Positions 8,155 through 16,630 of a stretch of 64,000 bases of DNA are shown piece by piece (the stretch's first letter is position 1; every line of letters begins with the position of its first letter). The notes under the pieces were generated by a model. That model searched no databases and had not been told where the DNA came from. It saw only the letters and a list, made by a program, of their open reading frames with translations. The position numbers and the translations under genes are program-made. Source of the stretch: Paracoccaceae bacterium (lineage in GTDB: Bacteria > Pseudomonadota > Alphaproteobacteria > Rhodobacterales > Rhodobacteraceae); assembly GCA_030148005.1 (NCBI GenBank), contig JASBUI010000018.1:102391-166390 (forward strand), in the 5' to 3' direction.

Positions 8155-8832
8155 TCAGTCATTGGCGCGGCCCAGATGCCAAGCAACGAGCGTTCCCAAA
8201 AGCGCCCATCCCGCGGCCGCGGTGCCAAGGCTTAGCGTTGCGAAATGCGCGGCCAGCTCGGGCGGGGCGACACCATAGTATCCCGGCGGCTGCGGCGCGC
8301 CGTAAAGCTGTGGCGCAAGGATCAGGGCGATGCCGGCAAGGGGCGCAAAAGAGCGGCCAAAGGCGATCAGCCAAAGGCCCGCCGCCGTGAACAGGACAGC
8401 CGCAAACCACCAGACCTGCCGCGCCGCTATCTCGGCGCCGACGGTTCCCGGCAATTCGGGCGGAAGCCCAAAGGCGGGCGCCAGCTGCACGGCAATGAAA
8501 CCGCAAAGCCCCCAGATAAGTCCGGTGCGGGCCGTGATGGTTGCGCCGCGCATTGCCGAGAGGCTTATGAGCGCGGCAAGGATCAGGCCATAGCCGATGT
8601 AGGTCACCACATCGAAGGCCACGGTCATCAGGTGACGGCTGATGTCATCGCCAAGGCCTGGGGCGCCGCGATCACTTTGCGCCGCGCCTTCAGTGAAGTG
8701 CACGCGCGCGCCGGTCTCATACAGCTCGCCCTCAAGAAGGCTTGGGACGACGAACGCAAATTGCAGCAGCGCCGCCAGAAGGCCCGCCGCCAATCCAGCG
8801 AACAGCGCGCTGGTCAGCAAATGCTTTGTCAT
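8155..8832 (-). CDS. cbtA: Cobalt transporter subunit CbtA
   Basis: CbtA is a predicted cobalt import protein, found with CbtB and typically under B12 riboswitch control. The 225-residue product is hydrophobic, with about five or six membrane segments. The first is at residues 5-30, and later ones begin near VTYIGYGLILAALIS, LIWGLCGFIAVQLAP, VWWFAAVLFTAAGLWLIAF and PLAGIALILAP. The motif APAFGLPPELPG between helices is a recognisable CbtA signature. It directly follows cbtB (18 nt gap) in the riboswitch-led unit. Confidence 0.92.
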   Translation of the reverse strand: MTKHLLTSALFAGLAAGLLAALLQFAFVVPSLLEGELYETGARVHFTEGAAQSDRGAPGLGDDISRHLMTVAFDVVTYIGYGLILAALISLSAMRGATITARTGLIWGLCGFIAVQLAPAFGLPPELPGTVGAEIAARQVWWFAAVLFTAAGLWLIAFGRSFAPLAGIALILAPQLYGAPQPPGYYGVAPPELAAHFATLSLGTAAAGWALLGTLVAWHLGRAND

Positions 8833-8850
8833 TGTGTTTGCCCGCTGCCC

Positions 8851-9027
8851 CTAGTGGCAGGGGAAAGCCATCGCATGGCGCTGATCGTGCGCTGCATCAT
8901 GCAGGGCCGTCGCCTGAGCGTAGCCGGCAATGAACAAAAGGAAGATGCCGGCCAGAAGGGCGGTGCCGATCGCAGCAAGCTGGCTGTCGGAATGGGTAAT
9001 CGCCTTGGCGGATACTTGGGTCGTCAT
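8851..9027 (-). CDS. cbtB: Cobalt transporter subunit CbtB (58 aa)
   Basis: This is a 58-codon gene. It starts at the ATG at 9025-9027, preceded by a strong AGGAG ribosome-binding site, and stops at 8851-8853. The protein starts MTTQVSAK, has one transmembrane helix (AIGTALLAGIFLLFIAGYAQ) and ends with the CbtB hallmark AHDQRHAMAFPCH, a His/Cys tail likely to bind the metal. CbtB is the small partner of CbtA in a predicted cobalt uptake system. It is the first gene after the cobalamin riboswitch. Confidence 0.93.
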   Translation of the reverse strand: MTTQVSAKAITHSDSQLAAIGTALLAGIFLLFIAGYAQATALHDAAHDQRHAMAFPCH

Positions 9028-9069
9028 GTTTGTTCTCCTGTTCCGTCACACCCGACGGTCACGTTTCGG

Positions 9070-9240
9070 TTCGCGCATGGCTGGTCTCCTGGCTCGCGGG
9101 TCAAAGCGCTGTGTCGCCTTCCCGGGTTACCCCAGTGGCATATGACCAGCGCTCACCGCATACAGTCGCGGGGGCGGCTTTGGCATTGGGCCCCTGTTTG
9201 GGTCGCCCTGTCCAAATTCCCATTTCAGTCCCAAGCGCTT
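9070..9240 (-). promoter_or_regulatory. Cobalamin (AdoCbl) riboswitch upstream of cbtBA
   Basis: On the minus strand the conserved pieces come in the right order. They are GGGAA (near 9222), GCCCCCGCGACTGTA (9161-9175), the GCCACTG block (9133-9139), GGGAAGGCG (9115-9123) and the B12 box AGCCAGGAGACCAGCC (9079-9094). Together these are the core of the class I cobalamin riboswitch. Between it and the cbtB ribosome-binding site is a short hairpin, CCGTC/GACGG (9043-9058). Control is probably at translation initiation or by a nearby hairpin; cobalamin should shut off cobalt import. Confidence 0.95.
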
Positions 9241-9489
9241 TTGCGCGTGCAGGACACCATGCAGTCTCATTTGCCGTTGAACGGCGCTTGGCGTCAAGGC
9301 GGATTGCGACCGCACAGCCATGAAATGCGTCCTGCGCTTTACTATCATCACGCTGATTTTAGCGCCGCGCGGTATATATATTGTGGATAACTTGGCGCGA
9401 TACGCCATATCGTGGGTTTCTGTCGTTGACTCGTTGCGCTGCGGTCAAGAGACTCGGGAAAACCCAGAATCAATTGCGAGCTTGCAAAG
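9241..9489. other. Intergenic region between the riboswitch and smc
   Basis: Together with the riboswitch this forms the 462-bp gap between the divergent cbtB and smc genes. It should hold the promoters for both directions. An AT-rich patch (TATATATATTGTGGATAAC) lies at 9372-9390, and a -35-like TTGACT sits about 60 bp upstream of smc without a convincing -10. I see no gene or further RNA here. Confidence 0.5.
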
Positions 9490-12400
9490 TTGCGCTTTTC
9501 GAAACTCAGACTGAACGGCTTTAAAAGCTTTGTTGACCCGACCGATCTTGTGATCGCCGACGGGCTGACAGGTGTGGTTGGCCCAAACGGCTGTGGCAAA
9601 TCGAACCTGCTTGAAGCGCTGCGCTGGGTCATGGGCGAAAACCGCGCCTCGGCGATGCGCGGCGGCGGCATGGAGGATGTGATCTTTGCCGGTGCATCAA
9701 CCCGGCCTGCACGCAACTTCGCCGAAGTTTCTGTGATCATCGACAACTCGGATCGGCTGGCCCCGCCCGGTTTCAACGATGCAGACACGCTTGAGGTCGT
9801 GCGCCGGATCACCCGCGATGCAGGATCCGCGTATAAGGCCAACACCAAGGACATGCGCGCCCGCGACGTCCAGATGCTGTTTGCCGATGCATCGACGGGC
9901 GCCCATTCGCCCGCTCTGGTCCGGCAGGGGCAGATCGCAGAACTGATCAACGCCAAGCCAAAGGCCCGCCGCCGCATTCTGGAAGAGGCGGCAGGTATAT
10001 CGGGGCTGTACCAGCGCCGCCACGAAGCGGAACTGAAACTGAAGGGCGCCGAGAACAACCTGCTTCGCGTCGATGATGTGATCGAACAGCTTGCCAATCA
10101 ACTGGCGCAACTGGCCCGTCAGGCACGCCAGGCCGCCCGCTATCGCCAGATCGGAGAAGAGCTTCGGACCTCGGAAGGGTTGCTGCTTTACCGGCGCTGG
10201 CAAGAGGCCGATCAGGCACGGCTGGCCGCGCAATCGGCGCTGACCGAAAAGACCAAGGCCGCTGCTGAAAGCGAAGCGCTTGCGCGGCAGTCATCCAAGG
10301 CGCGCGAAGAGGCCGAGACAAAGCTGCCGCCGCTGCGCGAAGAAGAGGCGATTGCAGCGGCTGTTCTTCAGCGCCTGCAGGTTCAGCGTGACACGCTGGC
10401 AGATCAGGAAGCGCGCGCCGTTCAGACAATCGAAGCCTTGGTTGCCCGCATCGACCAGATGGGCCGCGACATGGAACGCGAAAGCGGTCTGAACCATGAC
10501 GCCGAAGAAACCATCCAGCGCCTTGACTGGGAAGCAGCGGAGATTTCAAAGGCAAGCGAAGGCCATCAGGAAAAGCTGGCCGATGTTGCAGAGGCCGCCC
10601 GCCAAAGCGCGGCGGCGCTGCAAAAAATGGAAGACGCCCTTTCCCAGCAAACAGAGGATGTCGCCAGACTGGCCGCACGCCACCAGTCGGCGCAGCGCCT
10701 TATGGGCGACGCCCAGACCACATTGGCGCGCAACGAACGCGAAGCCGATACCGCCCGCGAGGCGGCAAAGGTCGCCGCAACCTCTGTTCAGCAGGCAGAG
10801 CAGGCCTTTGAAGAGGCCACGGTCAAACTTGCAGATGCTGCAACAAAGGCCGAAGAGGCCGAAGAGGCGCTGGCGCAAGCGGATGCCGCCCGCGACGAAG
10901 CGCAGGCGCGCGAGGCCGATGCGCGCGCTGAACGCTCTGAGGCGGATGGCGAGGCGAACGCCCTGCGCGCCGAGGTGGCCGCCCTTGCCAAACTGGTGCA
11001 GCGCGAAGATGCCGAAGGTGGTCAGGTTCTGGACCGCATCAAGGTCAAGCCGGGCTATGAAAAGGCGCTGGGCGCGGCGCTGGCCGATGATCTTAAGTCG
11101 CCCGAAGTGGACGACGACGCACCCTCGGGCTGGGTCGAACTTGCCACCTATCCCGATGCCGCCGCCCTGCCGACGGGGGTCGAGCCATTGTCGGGCCACG
11201 TCACCGTTCCCGTTGTTCTGGCGCGCCGTATCTCTCAGGTTGGTCTGGTAGAGCCGGGCGAGGGCGCGCGCCTTCAGCCATTGCTGCGCCCCGGTCAGCG
11301 GCTGGTTTCCATCGAAGGCGATCTGTGGCGCTGGGACGGCTTTCGCGCCGGCGCCGAAGATGCCCCAAGCGCCGCAGCGCTGCGTCTGCAACAACTGAAC
11401 CGTCTGGTCGAGCTGAAACGCGATCTGGAAGATGCCGCCGCGCGCTCCGAAGGGGCCAAGCGCGCTCATGAGGTTTTGACAAAGCGCCTGCAGGAAACGA
11501 CGCGCGCCGATCAGTTGGCCCGCGAGGCGCGGCGCGAAGCCGACCGCATGACCACCGAAGCTAGCCGTGCGCTTTCGCGCTCGGAGGCGGATAAGAATAT
11601 TTCGGCTGGCAAACTGGAATCACTGCAACTGGCCGTGACCCGCCACGAAGAAGAAGCGCAGGCCGCGCGCGCACGCCTTGCCGAAGCGCAAAGCGCAACA
11701 GGCGAGTTGCCCGATCTCGACGAAGCCCGCCAGAAGGTGGAAAGTTCAAAGTCGGATGTGGATCTGGCGCGCGGGGACATGCTTGCCGCCCGCTCGGCCC
11801 ACGAAGAGCTGCGCCGTCAGGGCGAGGCGCGCACCAAACGCGCGCAGGAGATCACCAAGGAAGTTAGCGGCTGGCGTCACCGGTTAAGCACGGCCGAGAA
11901 ACGCATCGCCGAACTGGCCGAGCGCAAGACAGCCTCTGAGGCTGAGCTTGAGACCGCGCGCGCCGCCCCTGCAACCATCGCCGCTGAGCGCGAAAAACTG
12001 TCCTCTGCCATTGATGAGGCCGAAAGCCGCCGCCGCGCCGCTGCCGATGCATTGGCCACGGCCGAAGAAGCCCGCCGCACCGCCGTGACAGCCGAGCGAG
12101 AGGCAGAGCGCGCAGCTTCGGAAGCGCGAGAGGCGCGCGCCCGCGCAGACGCCCGCGCCGAAGCTGCATCCGAAACCGCCCGCGCCGCCGCCGAGCGCAT
12201 CCGCGAAGACCTTGAGGTTGAACCTCAGGCCCTGCTGGAAACGCTCGATGCCGACCCCGATGCAATGCCATCGGCCGAAACGCTGGAAAACGACGTGATG
12301 CGCTTGCGCCGTCAGCGCGACGCTTTGGGCGCGGTCAACCTGCGCGCCGAGGAAGATGCCGATGAGGTTTCAGCAGAGCACGAGGCGCTGACCAACGAAA

Positions 12401-12945
12401 AGCAGGACCTCGAAGAGGCGATCCGCACCCTTCGCACCGGCATTGCCAATCTCAACCGCGAAGGGCGCGAGCGTCTTTTGAAGGCCTTCGATCAGGTAAA
12501 CGCAAGTTTCGGCACGCTATTCGCGCATCTCTTTGGCGGCGGCGAGGCCAAGCTGGTACTGGTTGAGAGCGACGATCCGCTTGAGGCCGGGCTAGAGATT
12601 ATGTGCCAGCCGCCGGGCAAAAAGCTTTCAACGCTCAGCCTGCTTTCGGGCGGCGAACAGACGTTGACCGCTCTGGCGCTGATCTTTGCCGTCTTCCTTG
12701 CAAACCCCGCGCCGATCTGTGTGCTCGACGAGGTCGACGCGCCGCTGGACGATGCCAACGTCACCCGCTTCTGTGACCTTCTCGATGAGATGACCCGCCG
12801 CACTGACACAAGGTTCCTGATCATCACCCACCACGCGATCACCATGTCGCGGATGGATCGCCTGTTCGGTGTGACCATGGCCGAAATGGGGGTCAGTCAA
12901 CTTGTGTCGGTCGACCTTAAAAAGGCCGAAACGATGGTGGCGTAA
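9490..12945 (+). CDS. smc: Chromosome partition protein SMC
   Basis: SMC is the ATPase of the bacterial condensin, which compacts and resolves newly replicated chromosomes with ScpA and ScpB. The protein has 1151 residues. The Walker A GPNGCGKSN is near residue 32, followed by long Ala/Glu/Arg-rich coiled coils (about 170-480 and 640-940). A hinge-like globular part begins near GGQVLDRIKVKPGYEKALG. At the C-terminus are the ABC signature LSGGEQTL and Walker B PICVLDEVDAPLDD. The family N-terminus (MRFSKLRLNGFKSFV) forces a TTG start codon; no ATG fits. SMC is cytoplasmic and unrelated to the flanking B12 genes. Confidence 0.97.
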   Translation: MRFSKLRLNGFKSFVDPTDLVIADGLTGVVGPNGCGKSNLLEALRWVMGENRASAMRGGGMEDVIFAGASTRPARNFAEVSVIIDNSDRLAPPGFNDADTLEVVRRITRDAGSAYKANTKDMRARDVQMLFADASTGAHSPALVRQGQIAELINAKPKARRRILEEAAGISGLYQRRHEAELKLKGAENNLLRVDDVIEQLANQLAQLARQARQAARYRQIGEELRTSEGLLLYRRWQEADQARLAAQSALTEKTKAAAESEALARQSSKAREEAETKLPPLREEEAIAAAVLQRLQVQRDTLADQEARAVQTIEALVARIDQMGRDMERESGLNHDAEETIQRLDWEAAEISKASEGHQEKLADVAEAARQSAAALQKMEDALSQQTEDVARLAARHQSAQRLMGDAQTTLARNEREADTAREAAKVAATSVQQAEQAFEEATVKLADAATKAEEAEEALAQADAARDEAQAREADARAERSEADGEANALRAEVAALAKLVQREDAEGGQVLDRIKVKPGYEKALGAALADDLKSPEVDDDAPSGWVELATYPDAAALPTGVEPLSGHVTVPVVLARRISQVGLVEPGEGARLQPLLRPGQRLVSIEGDLWRWDGFRAGAEDAPSAAALRLQQLNRLVELKRDLEDAAARSEGAKRAHEVLTKRLQETTRADQLAREARREADRMTTEASRALSRSEADKNISAGKLESLQLAVTRHEEEAQAARARLAEAQSATGELPDLDEARQKVESSKSDVDLARGDMLAARSAHEELRRQGEARTKRAQEITKEVSGWRHRLSTAEKRIAELAERKTASEAELETARAAPATIAAEREKLSSAIDEAESRRRAAADALATAEEARRTAVTAEREAERAASEAREARARADARAEAASETARAAAERIREDLEVEPQALLETLDADPDAMPSAETLENDVMRLRRQRDALGAVNLRAEEDADEVSAEHEALTNEKQDLEEAIRTLRTGIANLNREGRERLLKAFDQVNASFGTLFAHLFGGGEAKLVLVESDDPLEAGLEIMCQPPGKKLSTLSLLSGGEQTLTALALIFAVFLANPAPICVLDEVDAPLDDANVTRFCDLLDEMTRRTDTRFLIITHHAITMSRMDRLFGVTMAEMGVSQLVSVDLKKAETMVA

Positions 12946-12974
12946 CCCGCCCTTGGACCGCCTTGGAAACGGCG

Positions 12975-14153
12975 CTACAGCGCGTTCAAAAGCTGCATCG
13001 TGGGCCAGGCGTCGGCGGGCAGGCCCAAACGCAACTGTTCCTTTTGCACCGCCGCGCGCGTCATTGCGCCAAGGATACCGTCGATCTTGCCCACGTCATG
13101 GCCACGCTGAACCAGCTTTTTCTGAAGCTGTTTCATCTGCGCGTCCGAAAGCGAAGGATCGGGGTTGCCCGCAGTGAACCGACCGGCCCCGCTTAGACGG
13201 GTGGCGAAATAGGCCGCGGTTGTCACGTAGACAAAGCTTTTGTTCCACTCAAAATAGACCCGGTAGTTGGGGTAGGCCAGAAATGCGGGCCCCTTGCGCC
13301 CCTGCGGAAGCAGGACAGATGCCGAAAGGCCCGATGGTGCAAGCTTGCCCGCCTTGGCGCGCACGCCCATGGCCTGCCATTTGGCTACAGGCTGTTCAAA
13401 GTTCAGCCCCGTCTTGGACCAGTCCAGATCGGCCGGTACCGATATTTCCTGAAGCCATGGTTCGTTTGCGCGCCAGCCAAGGTGGCTTAACATCTTGGCC
13501 CCCGAGGTCAGTGCATCGGCTGGCGATGTCTTAAGATCGACACGCCCGTTGCCATCGGCGTCAACACCGTTCAGCAGAATATCGGCGGGCAGCATCTGGA
13601 CCATTCCGATCTCACCGGCCCAAGCGCCTTTGGTGCGCGCCGGATCAAATGCGCCCTTCTCGTAAAGCTCTAGCGCGGCAAAGACCTGTGGGCGGAAAAG
13701 ATCGGGGCGGCGACAGTCATGGGCAAGCGTCATGAGCGAGTTGAGCGTGTTGAAGTCCCCCTGCACGGCGCCGAAATCCGTCTCAAGCGCCCAAAACGCA
13801 AGAAGCACCCCGCGTGAGACGCCGTACTGGCGCTCTATCCGGTCAAAGACCTTGTCCCATTTCTTGGCGTTGCGCCGCCCGTTGTCCAACCGGTTCTGGC
13901 TGATGATCCTGCGCGAGAAATCGACAAAGTTCATCTGGAAGATGCCTTGGGACCGATCCGCCTTAAGTGTCCGGCTATCCTGACGAACGCCCGCAAAAAA
14001 GCGGTCGACGTCGGATTTGGCATGCCCTTTTCTGATCGCCTCTTGCTTCATCTTGCCAACAAAGGAGCTAAAGCCGCCGCCGCAGGCCACCTGGGCCGAG
14101 GCAAGGCCGGTCGATGCGATCACAAGGGAAAGGGCGAGCGGTAAAAGGCGCAT
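12975..14153 (-). CDS. Lytic murein transglycosylase (MltB family) with peptidoglycan-binding domain
   Basis: This enzyme cleaves the glycan strands of peptidoglycan to 1,6-anhydro-muropeptides in the periplasm. The 392-residue precursor starts with a signal peptide (cleavage probably after ASA near residue 20). The SLT_2/MltB-type catalytic domain follows, with the catalytic Glu in AFWALETDFG and the motif GEIGMVQMLP. The last about 60 residues form a PG_binding_1 repeat (LQKKLVQRGHDVGKIDGILG). It is convergent with smc, with 29 bp between the stops. It is not lipid-anchored in this form, since no lipobox is seen. Confidence 0.93.
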   Translation of the reverse strand: MRLLPLALSLVIASTGLASAQVACGGGFSSFVGKMKQEAIRKGHAKSDVDRFFAGVRQDSRTLKADRSQGIFQMNFVDFSRRIISQNRLDNGRRNAKKWDKVFDRIERQYGVSRGVLLAFWALETDFGAVQGDFNTLNSLMTLAHDCRRPDLFRPQVFAALELYEKGAFDPARTKGAWAGEIGMVQMLPADILLNGVDADGNGRVDLKTSPADALTSGAKMLSHLGWRANEPWLQEISVPADLDWSKTGLNFEQPVAKWQAMGVRAKAGKLAPSGLSASVLLPQGRKGPAFLAYPNYRVYFEWNKSFVYVTTAAYFATRLSGAGRFTAGNPDPSLSDAQMKQLQKKLVQRGHDVGKIDGILGAMTRAAVQKEQLRLGLPADAWPTMQLLNAL

Positions 14154-14207
14154 AACATTGAACTTTCAAAACTTCGAAACCGCCCGCACACTAGCAGCGT
14201 TGCGCAA

Positions 14208-15125
14208 TCATGCAAGAACGGCCGCAGCCAGTACCAGCACGGCAAAAGCGGCCCAAACCCGCCACAAAAGGCGGCTTGCGCGGTCGATGTCGCCAGCGCC
14301 AAGATCGCGGGCGCCTTTGCGGTTTACATACGGAAAATCCTGCATTTGCCCGCCGTAGCTTCGCGGCCCCGACAGCGCGACGCCAAGCGCCCGGGCGAAA
14401 CCCGCCTCGGGCCAACCGGCATTGGGAGAGCGGTGCAGCCGCGCGTCGCGGGCAATTGCGGGCAGATCTCCAATACGCCCGGCAACAAGCGCGGTTATCA
14501 CCGCCGTAAGCCGCGCCGGAACCCAGTTGAGAACATCGTCAAGCCGCGCCGAGGCCCAGCCAAATTCGCGGTGCCGGGGCGTTCGGTATCCGATCATGCT
14601 GTCGGCGGTATTGACTGCCTTGTAGATCAATATCCCCGGCAGGCCGAAGATCAGGAACCAGAAAGCCGGTGCAATGACACCATCCGACAGGTTTTCGGCC
14701 GCCGATTCAATCGCTGCGCGCGAGACACCAGAGGCGTCCAGTTCCGATGTATCGCGCCCTACGATTTGCGCCACTGCAACCCGGCCCTCGCCAAGCGAGC
14801 GCTGCAAGGCGCGCGATACCTCGCGCACATGTGTGAACAGGCTTTGCTGCGCAAGAAGGATTGCGGCCAGTACCAGTTGAACGGCCCATCCGCCCGGCAA
14901 GGCGGCAAGCCCCGCGCCGATCGCCCCGCCCGCAAGGCAAAGAGCGCCGGTCAGCGCCGCGCCCTTCAGCCGCCGCGCCGCGCCCTTGTTGAACCGCCCA
15001 TCCGCCCAGCCGATGACGCGCCCCATGATGACCGCCGGATGCGGAACGCGCGACCAGATCCACGCAGGCTCTCCCATCGCGGCATCCAGAAGCAGCGCCA
15101 GAACCAGAATCTCGGCAAAGTTCAA
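14208..15125 (-). CDS. cobD: Adenosylcobinamide-phosphate synthase (CobD/CbiB)
   Basis: This membrane enzyme attaches (R)-1-amino-2-propanol phosphate to adenosylcobyric acid, giving adenosylcobinamide phosphate. The 305-residue product has the normal length and hydrophobic N-terminal segments. The family motifs are HPAVIMGRVIGWAD, SRAAIESAAENLSDGVIAPAFW, YKAVNTADSMIGY and the segment around DDVLNWVPARLTA. Its start overlaps the cobC stop by 4 nt, so the two consecutive side-chain enzymes are co-translated. Naming follows the Pseudomonas denitrificans scheme, where CobD equals CbiB of Salmonella. Confidence 0.95.
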   Translation of the reverse strand: MNFAEILVLALLLDAAMGEPAWIWSRVPHPAVIMGRVIGWADGRFNKGAARRLKGAALTGALCLAGGAIGAGLAALPGGWAVQLVLAAILLAQQSLFTHVREVSRALQRSLGEGRVAVAQIVGRDTSELDASGVSRAAIESAAENLSDGVIAPAFWFLIFGLPGILIYKAVNTADSMIGYRTPRHREFGWASARLDDVLNWVPARLTAVITALVAGRIGDLPAIARDARLHRSPNAGWPEAGFARALGVALSGPRSYGGQMQDFPYVNRKGARDLGAGDIDRASRLLWRVWAAFAVLVLAAAVLA

Positions 15126-16087
15126 AGCGCGCCCTCAAGCTGCGCCCAGTGCGGCTCTGTGCCCGGAAGGCCAAGCCGTACCCAGCGATCCGAGTAGGGA
15201 AAGATCCGCGTCCAGACACGGCCCCGTGCCAGCCGCTCTTGCAATGCTTTTGCATCGGGCGCCTCGTAAAGGCGAAACAGGTCTGTCCCGCCGATGGCGC
15301 CAATTCCTTCTGCCGCCATGATCGCATCCAGCCGCTTCGCATCCCGCGCCAGCCGCGCACGGGTCTCGGCCGCCCACTGCGCATCCGACAAGGCCGCGCG
15401 CCCGATCTGCAAAGCCGGTCCAGAAACCGGCCACGGCCCAAGCATGTCAGTGATGGCCGACACAAGCCCCGGATCGCCGATAACGAACCCAAGGCGCAGC
15501 CCCGCCAGCCCCCAGAACTTGCCAAAACTTTTCAGGATCAGCCGCCCCGGTATCGTGCTTTGCTCGATCAGGGAACGGTCCGGGTAGAGATCACAAAAGC
15601 TTTCATCAATCACGGTCAGTGGGGCGGTCAAAAAGTCGTCCGCCTTCCAGAACCGGCCATCTGGGTTGTTCGGGTGAACCGCGACCCTGCAGGCCGCACC
15701 CTTCCTGATCTGCCAGCCAGCGGCGCGAAAGGCCGCCTCATGCTCATTGTAGGTCGGACCCTCAATACTGATGCTCGCCGGCTCCATCAGTCGCGGAACC
15801 ATTGCGATTGCAGCCGATGCGCCCGGAACAGCCAGAACGGCGGCGCCATCCGGAACACGCCAGAACTTGCGCGCCGCCACCACCAGATCCCGCGCCGCAT
15901 CCCGGCCCGGCAGGCTGTTCCAACTGCTCTCGGGCAATTGGCCGACCGGGTAGGGACAGGGGTTTATGCCGGTCGACAGATCCAGCCAGCCGTCCCTGTC
16001 ACCACCAAAACGCGCGATAGCCTCATCAAGGTTTCCGCCATGATCGCGGACCTCAGCATTTGATTTTTCCGGCCAGACTGGCAACAT
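15122..16087 (-). CDS. cobC: Threonine-phosphate decarboxylase (CobC)
   Basis: This is a PLP-dependent fold-type I enzyme that makes (R)-1-amino-2-propanol phosphate from L-threonine phosphate for the nucleotide loop of cobalamin. The PLP lysine lies in LILKSFGKFWGLAGLRLG, a histidinol-phosphate-aminotransferase-like signature, and the family N-terminal motif DHGGNLDEAIARFGG is present. I chose the ATG at 16087 because GGGG lies 6-7 nt ahead of it; TTG or ATG codons at 16111 and 16108 would add seven or eight residues with a poorer site. The product is 321 aa. It leads the cobC-cobD pair. Confidence 0.94.
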   Translation of the reverse strand: MLPVWPEKSNAEVRDHGGNLDEAIARFGGDRDGWLDLSTGINPCPYPVGQLPESSWNSLPGRDAARDLVVAARKFWRVPDGAAVLAVPGASAAIAMVPRLMEPASISIEGPTYNEHEAAFRAAGWQIRKGAACRVAVHPNNPDGRFWKADDFLTAPLTVIDESFCDLYPDRSLIEQSTIPGRLILKSFGKFWGLAGLRLGFVIGDPGLVSAITDMLGPWPVSGPALQIGRAALSDAQWAAETRARLARDAKRLDAIMAAEGIGAIGGTDLFRLYEAPDAKALQERLARGRVWTRIFPYSDRWVRLGLPGTEPHWAQLEGAL

Positions 16088-16170
16088 CCTGCACCCCTTT
16101 AATGCCATCAAGCGGATTTCGGCCGGAATGGCAACAAAACGGCCAATCGTTAACAGAAATTAGCAAATCG

Positions 16171-16185
16171 TTAACGTTTCGTTAG
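16171..16185 (+). promoter_or_regulatory. CtrA-like binding site upstream of the pseudo-receiver gene
   Basis: TTAACGTTTCGTTAG matches TTAA-N7-TTAA, the CtrA box of Alphaproteobacteria, with one mismatch. Another AATCGTTAAC half-site lies just upstream at 16145-16154. The pair sits 80-120 bp before the start of the receiver-like gene and 85 bp upstream of the divergent cobC. Whether CtrA binds here is inference. Confidence 0.45.
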
Positions 16186-16264
16186 GTAGTCTGAACACAG
16201 AACCGACGCAGCTACGCAAGTAACACGAGCGCACACTGCCATGGCGCAAACCTGCGGAGGGTAC

Positions 16265-16627
16265 ATGCAAGTACTGATCGTCGAATCCAATGCCGGTCTG
16301 GGGCAGCTTTGGGCCAGACATCTGGAAAGAACGGGCGCCGAGGTTCGCGTGGCATGCACACAGGCTGGCGCGATCGAAGCGCTGCGAAACACAGAAGTTA
16401 ACATCATCATCCTCAACCTGATGGTGCCCGATGGCAGCGCCTTTGCCATTGCCGATTTCGCCAGCTACCGCCGCCCGGCCTCGCGGATCATCTTTGTCAC
16501 CAACACCACCTTTTTCTCGGATGGGTCGATCTTTCGGCATATTCCCAACGCCTGTGCCTTCATCCAAAGCGAAACGCCGCCAGATGATCTGGCGGCGATG
16601 GTCGAACACTATGGTGCAACCGGCTAG
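16265..16627 (+). CDS. Stand-alone receiver-like (pseudo-receiver) protein, 120 aa
   Basis: The fold reads as a CheY-type receiver: VLIVESN (strand 1), IIILNLMVPDG (strand 3) and IIFVTN (strand 4). The key residues are altered. The phosphoacceptor Asp is Asn51, the N-terminal acidic pair is reduced to Glu7-Ser8, and the conserved Lys after strand 5 is Gln101; only the Thr79 position is kept. Phosphotransfer is therefore unlikely, and the protein may act by binding partners. There is no output domain. The ATG at 16265 has GGAGGG right before it; an upstream ATG at 16241 is less likely. A CtrA-like site precedes the gene. Confidence 0.8.
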   Translation: MQVLIVESNAGLGQLWARHLERTGAEVRVACTQAGAIEALRNTEVNIIILNLMVPDGSAFAIADFASYRRPASRIIFVTNTTFFSDGSIFRHIPNACAFIQSETPPDDLAAMVEHYGATG

Positions 16628-16630
16628 GCT

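Noticed and set aside
8245..9390. Open frame of 381 codons on the plus strand across cbtA, cbtB and the riboswitch
   Set aside because: It lies antisense to cbtA and cbtB, which have clear family motifs, and over the structured riboswitch. The product shows no recognisable fold and is Arg/Gly-rich as expected of a GC-rich shadow frame.
10546..11469. Long minus-strand frame inside smc (307 codons)
   Set aside because: It is opposite the smc coiled-coil region; the translated sequence has no motif or ribosome-binding site.
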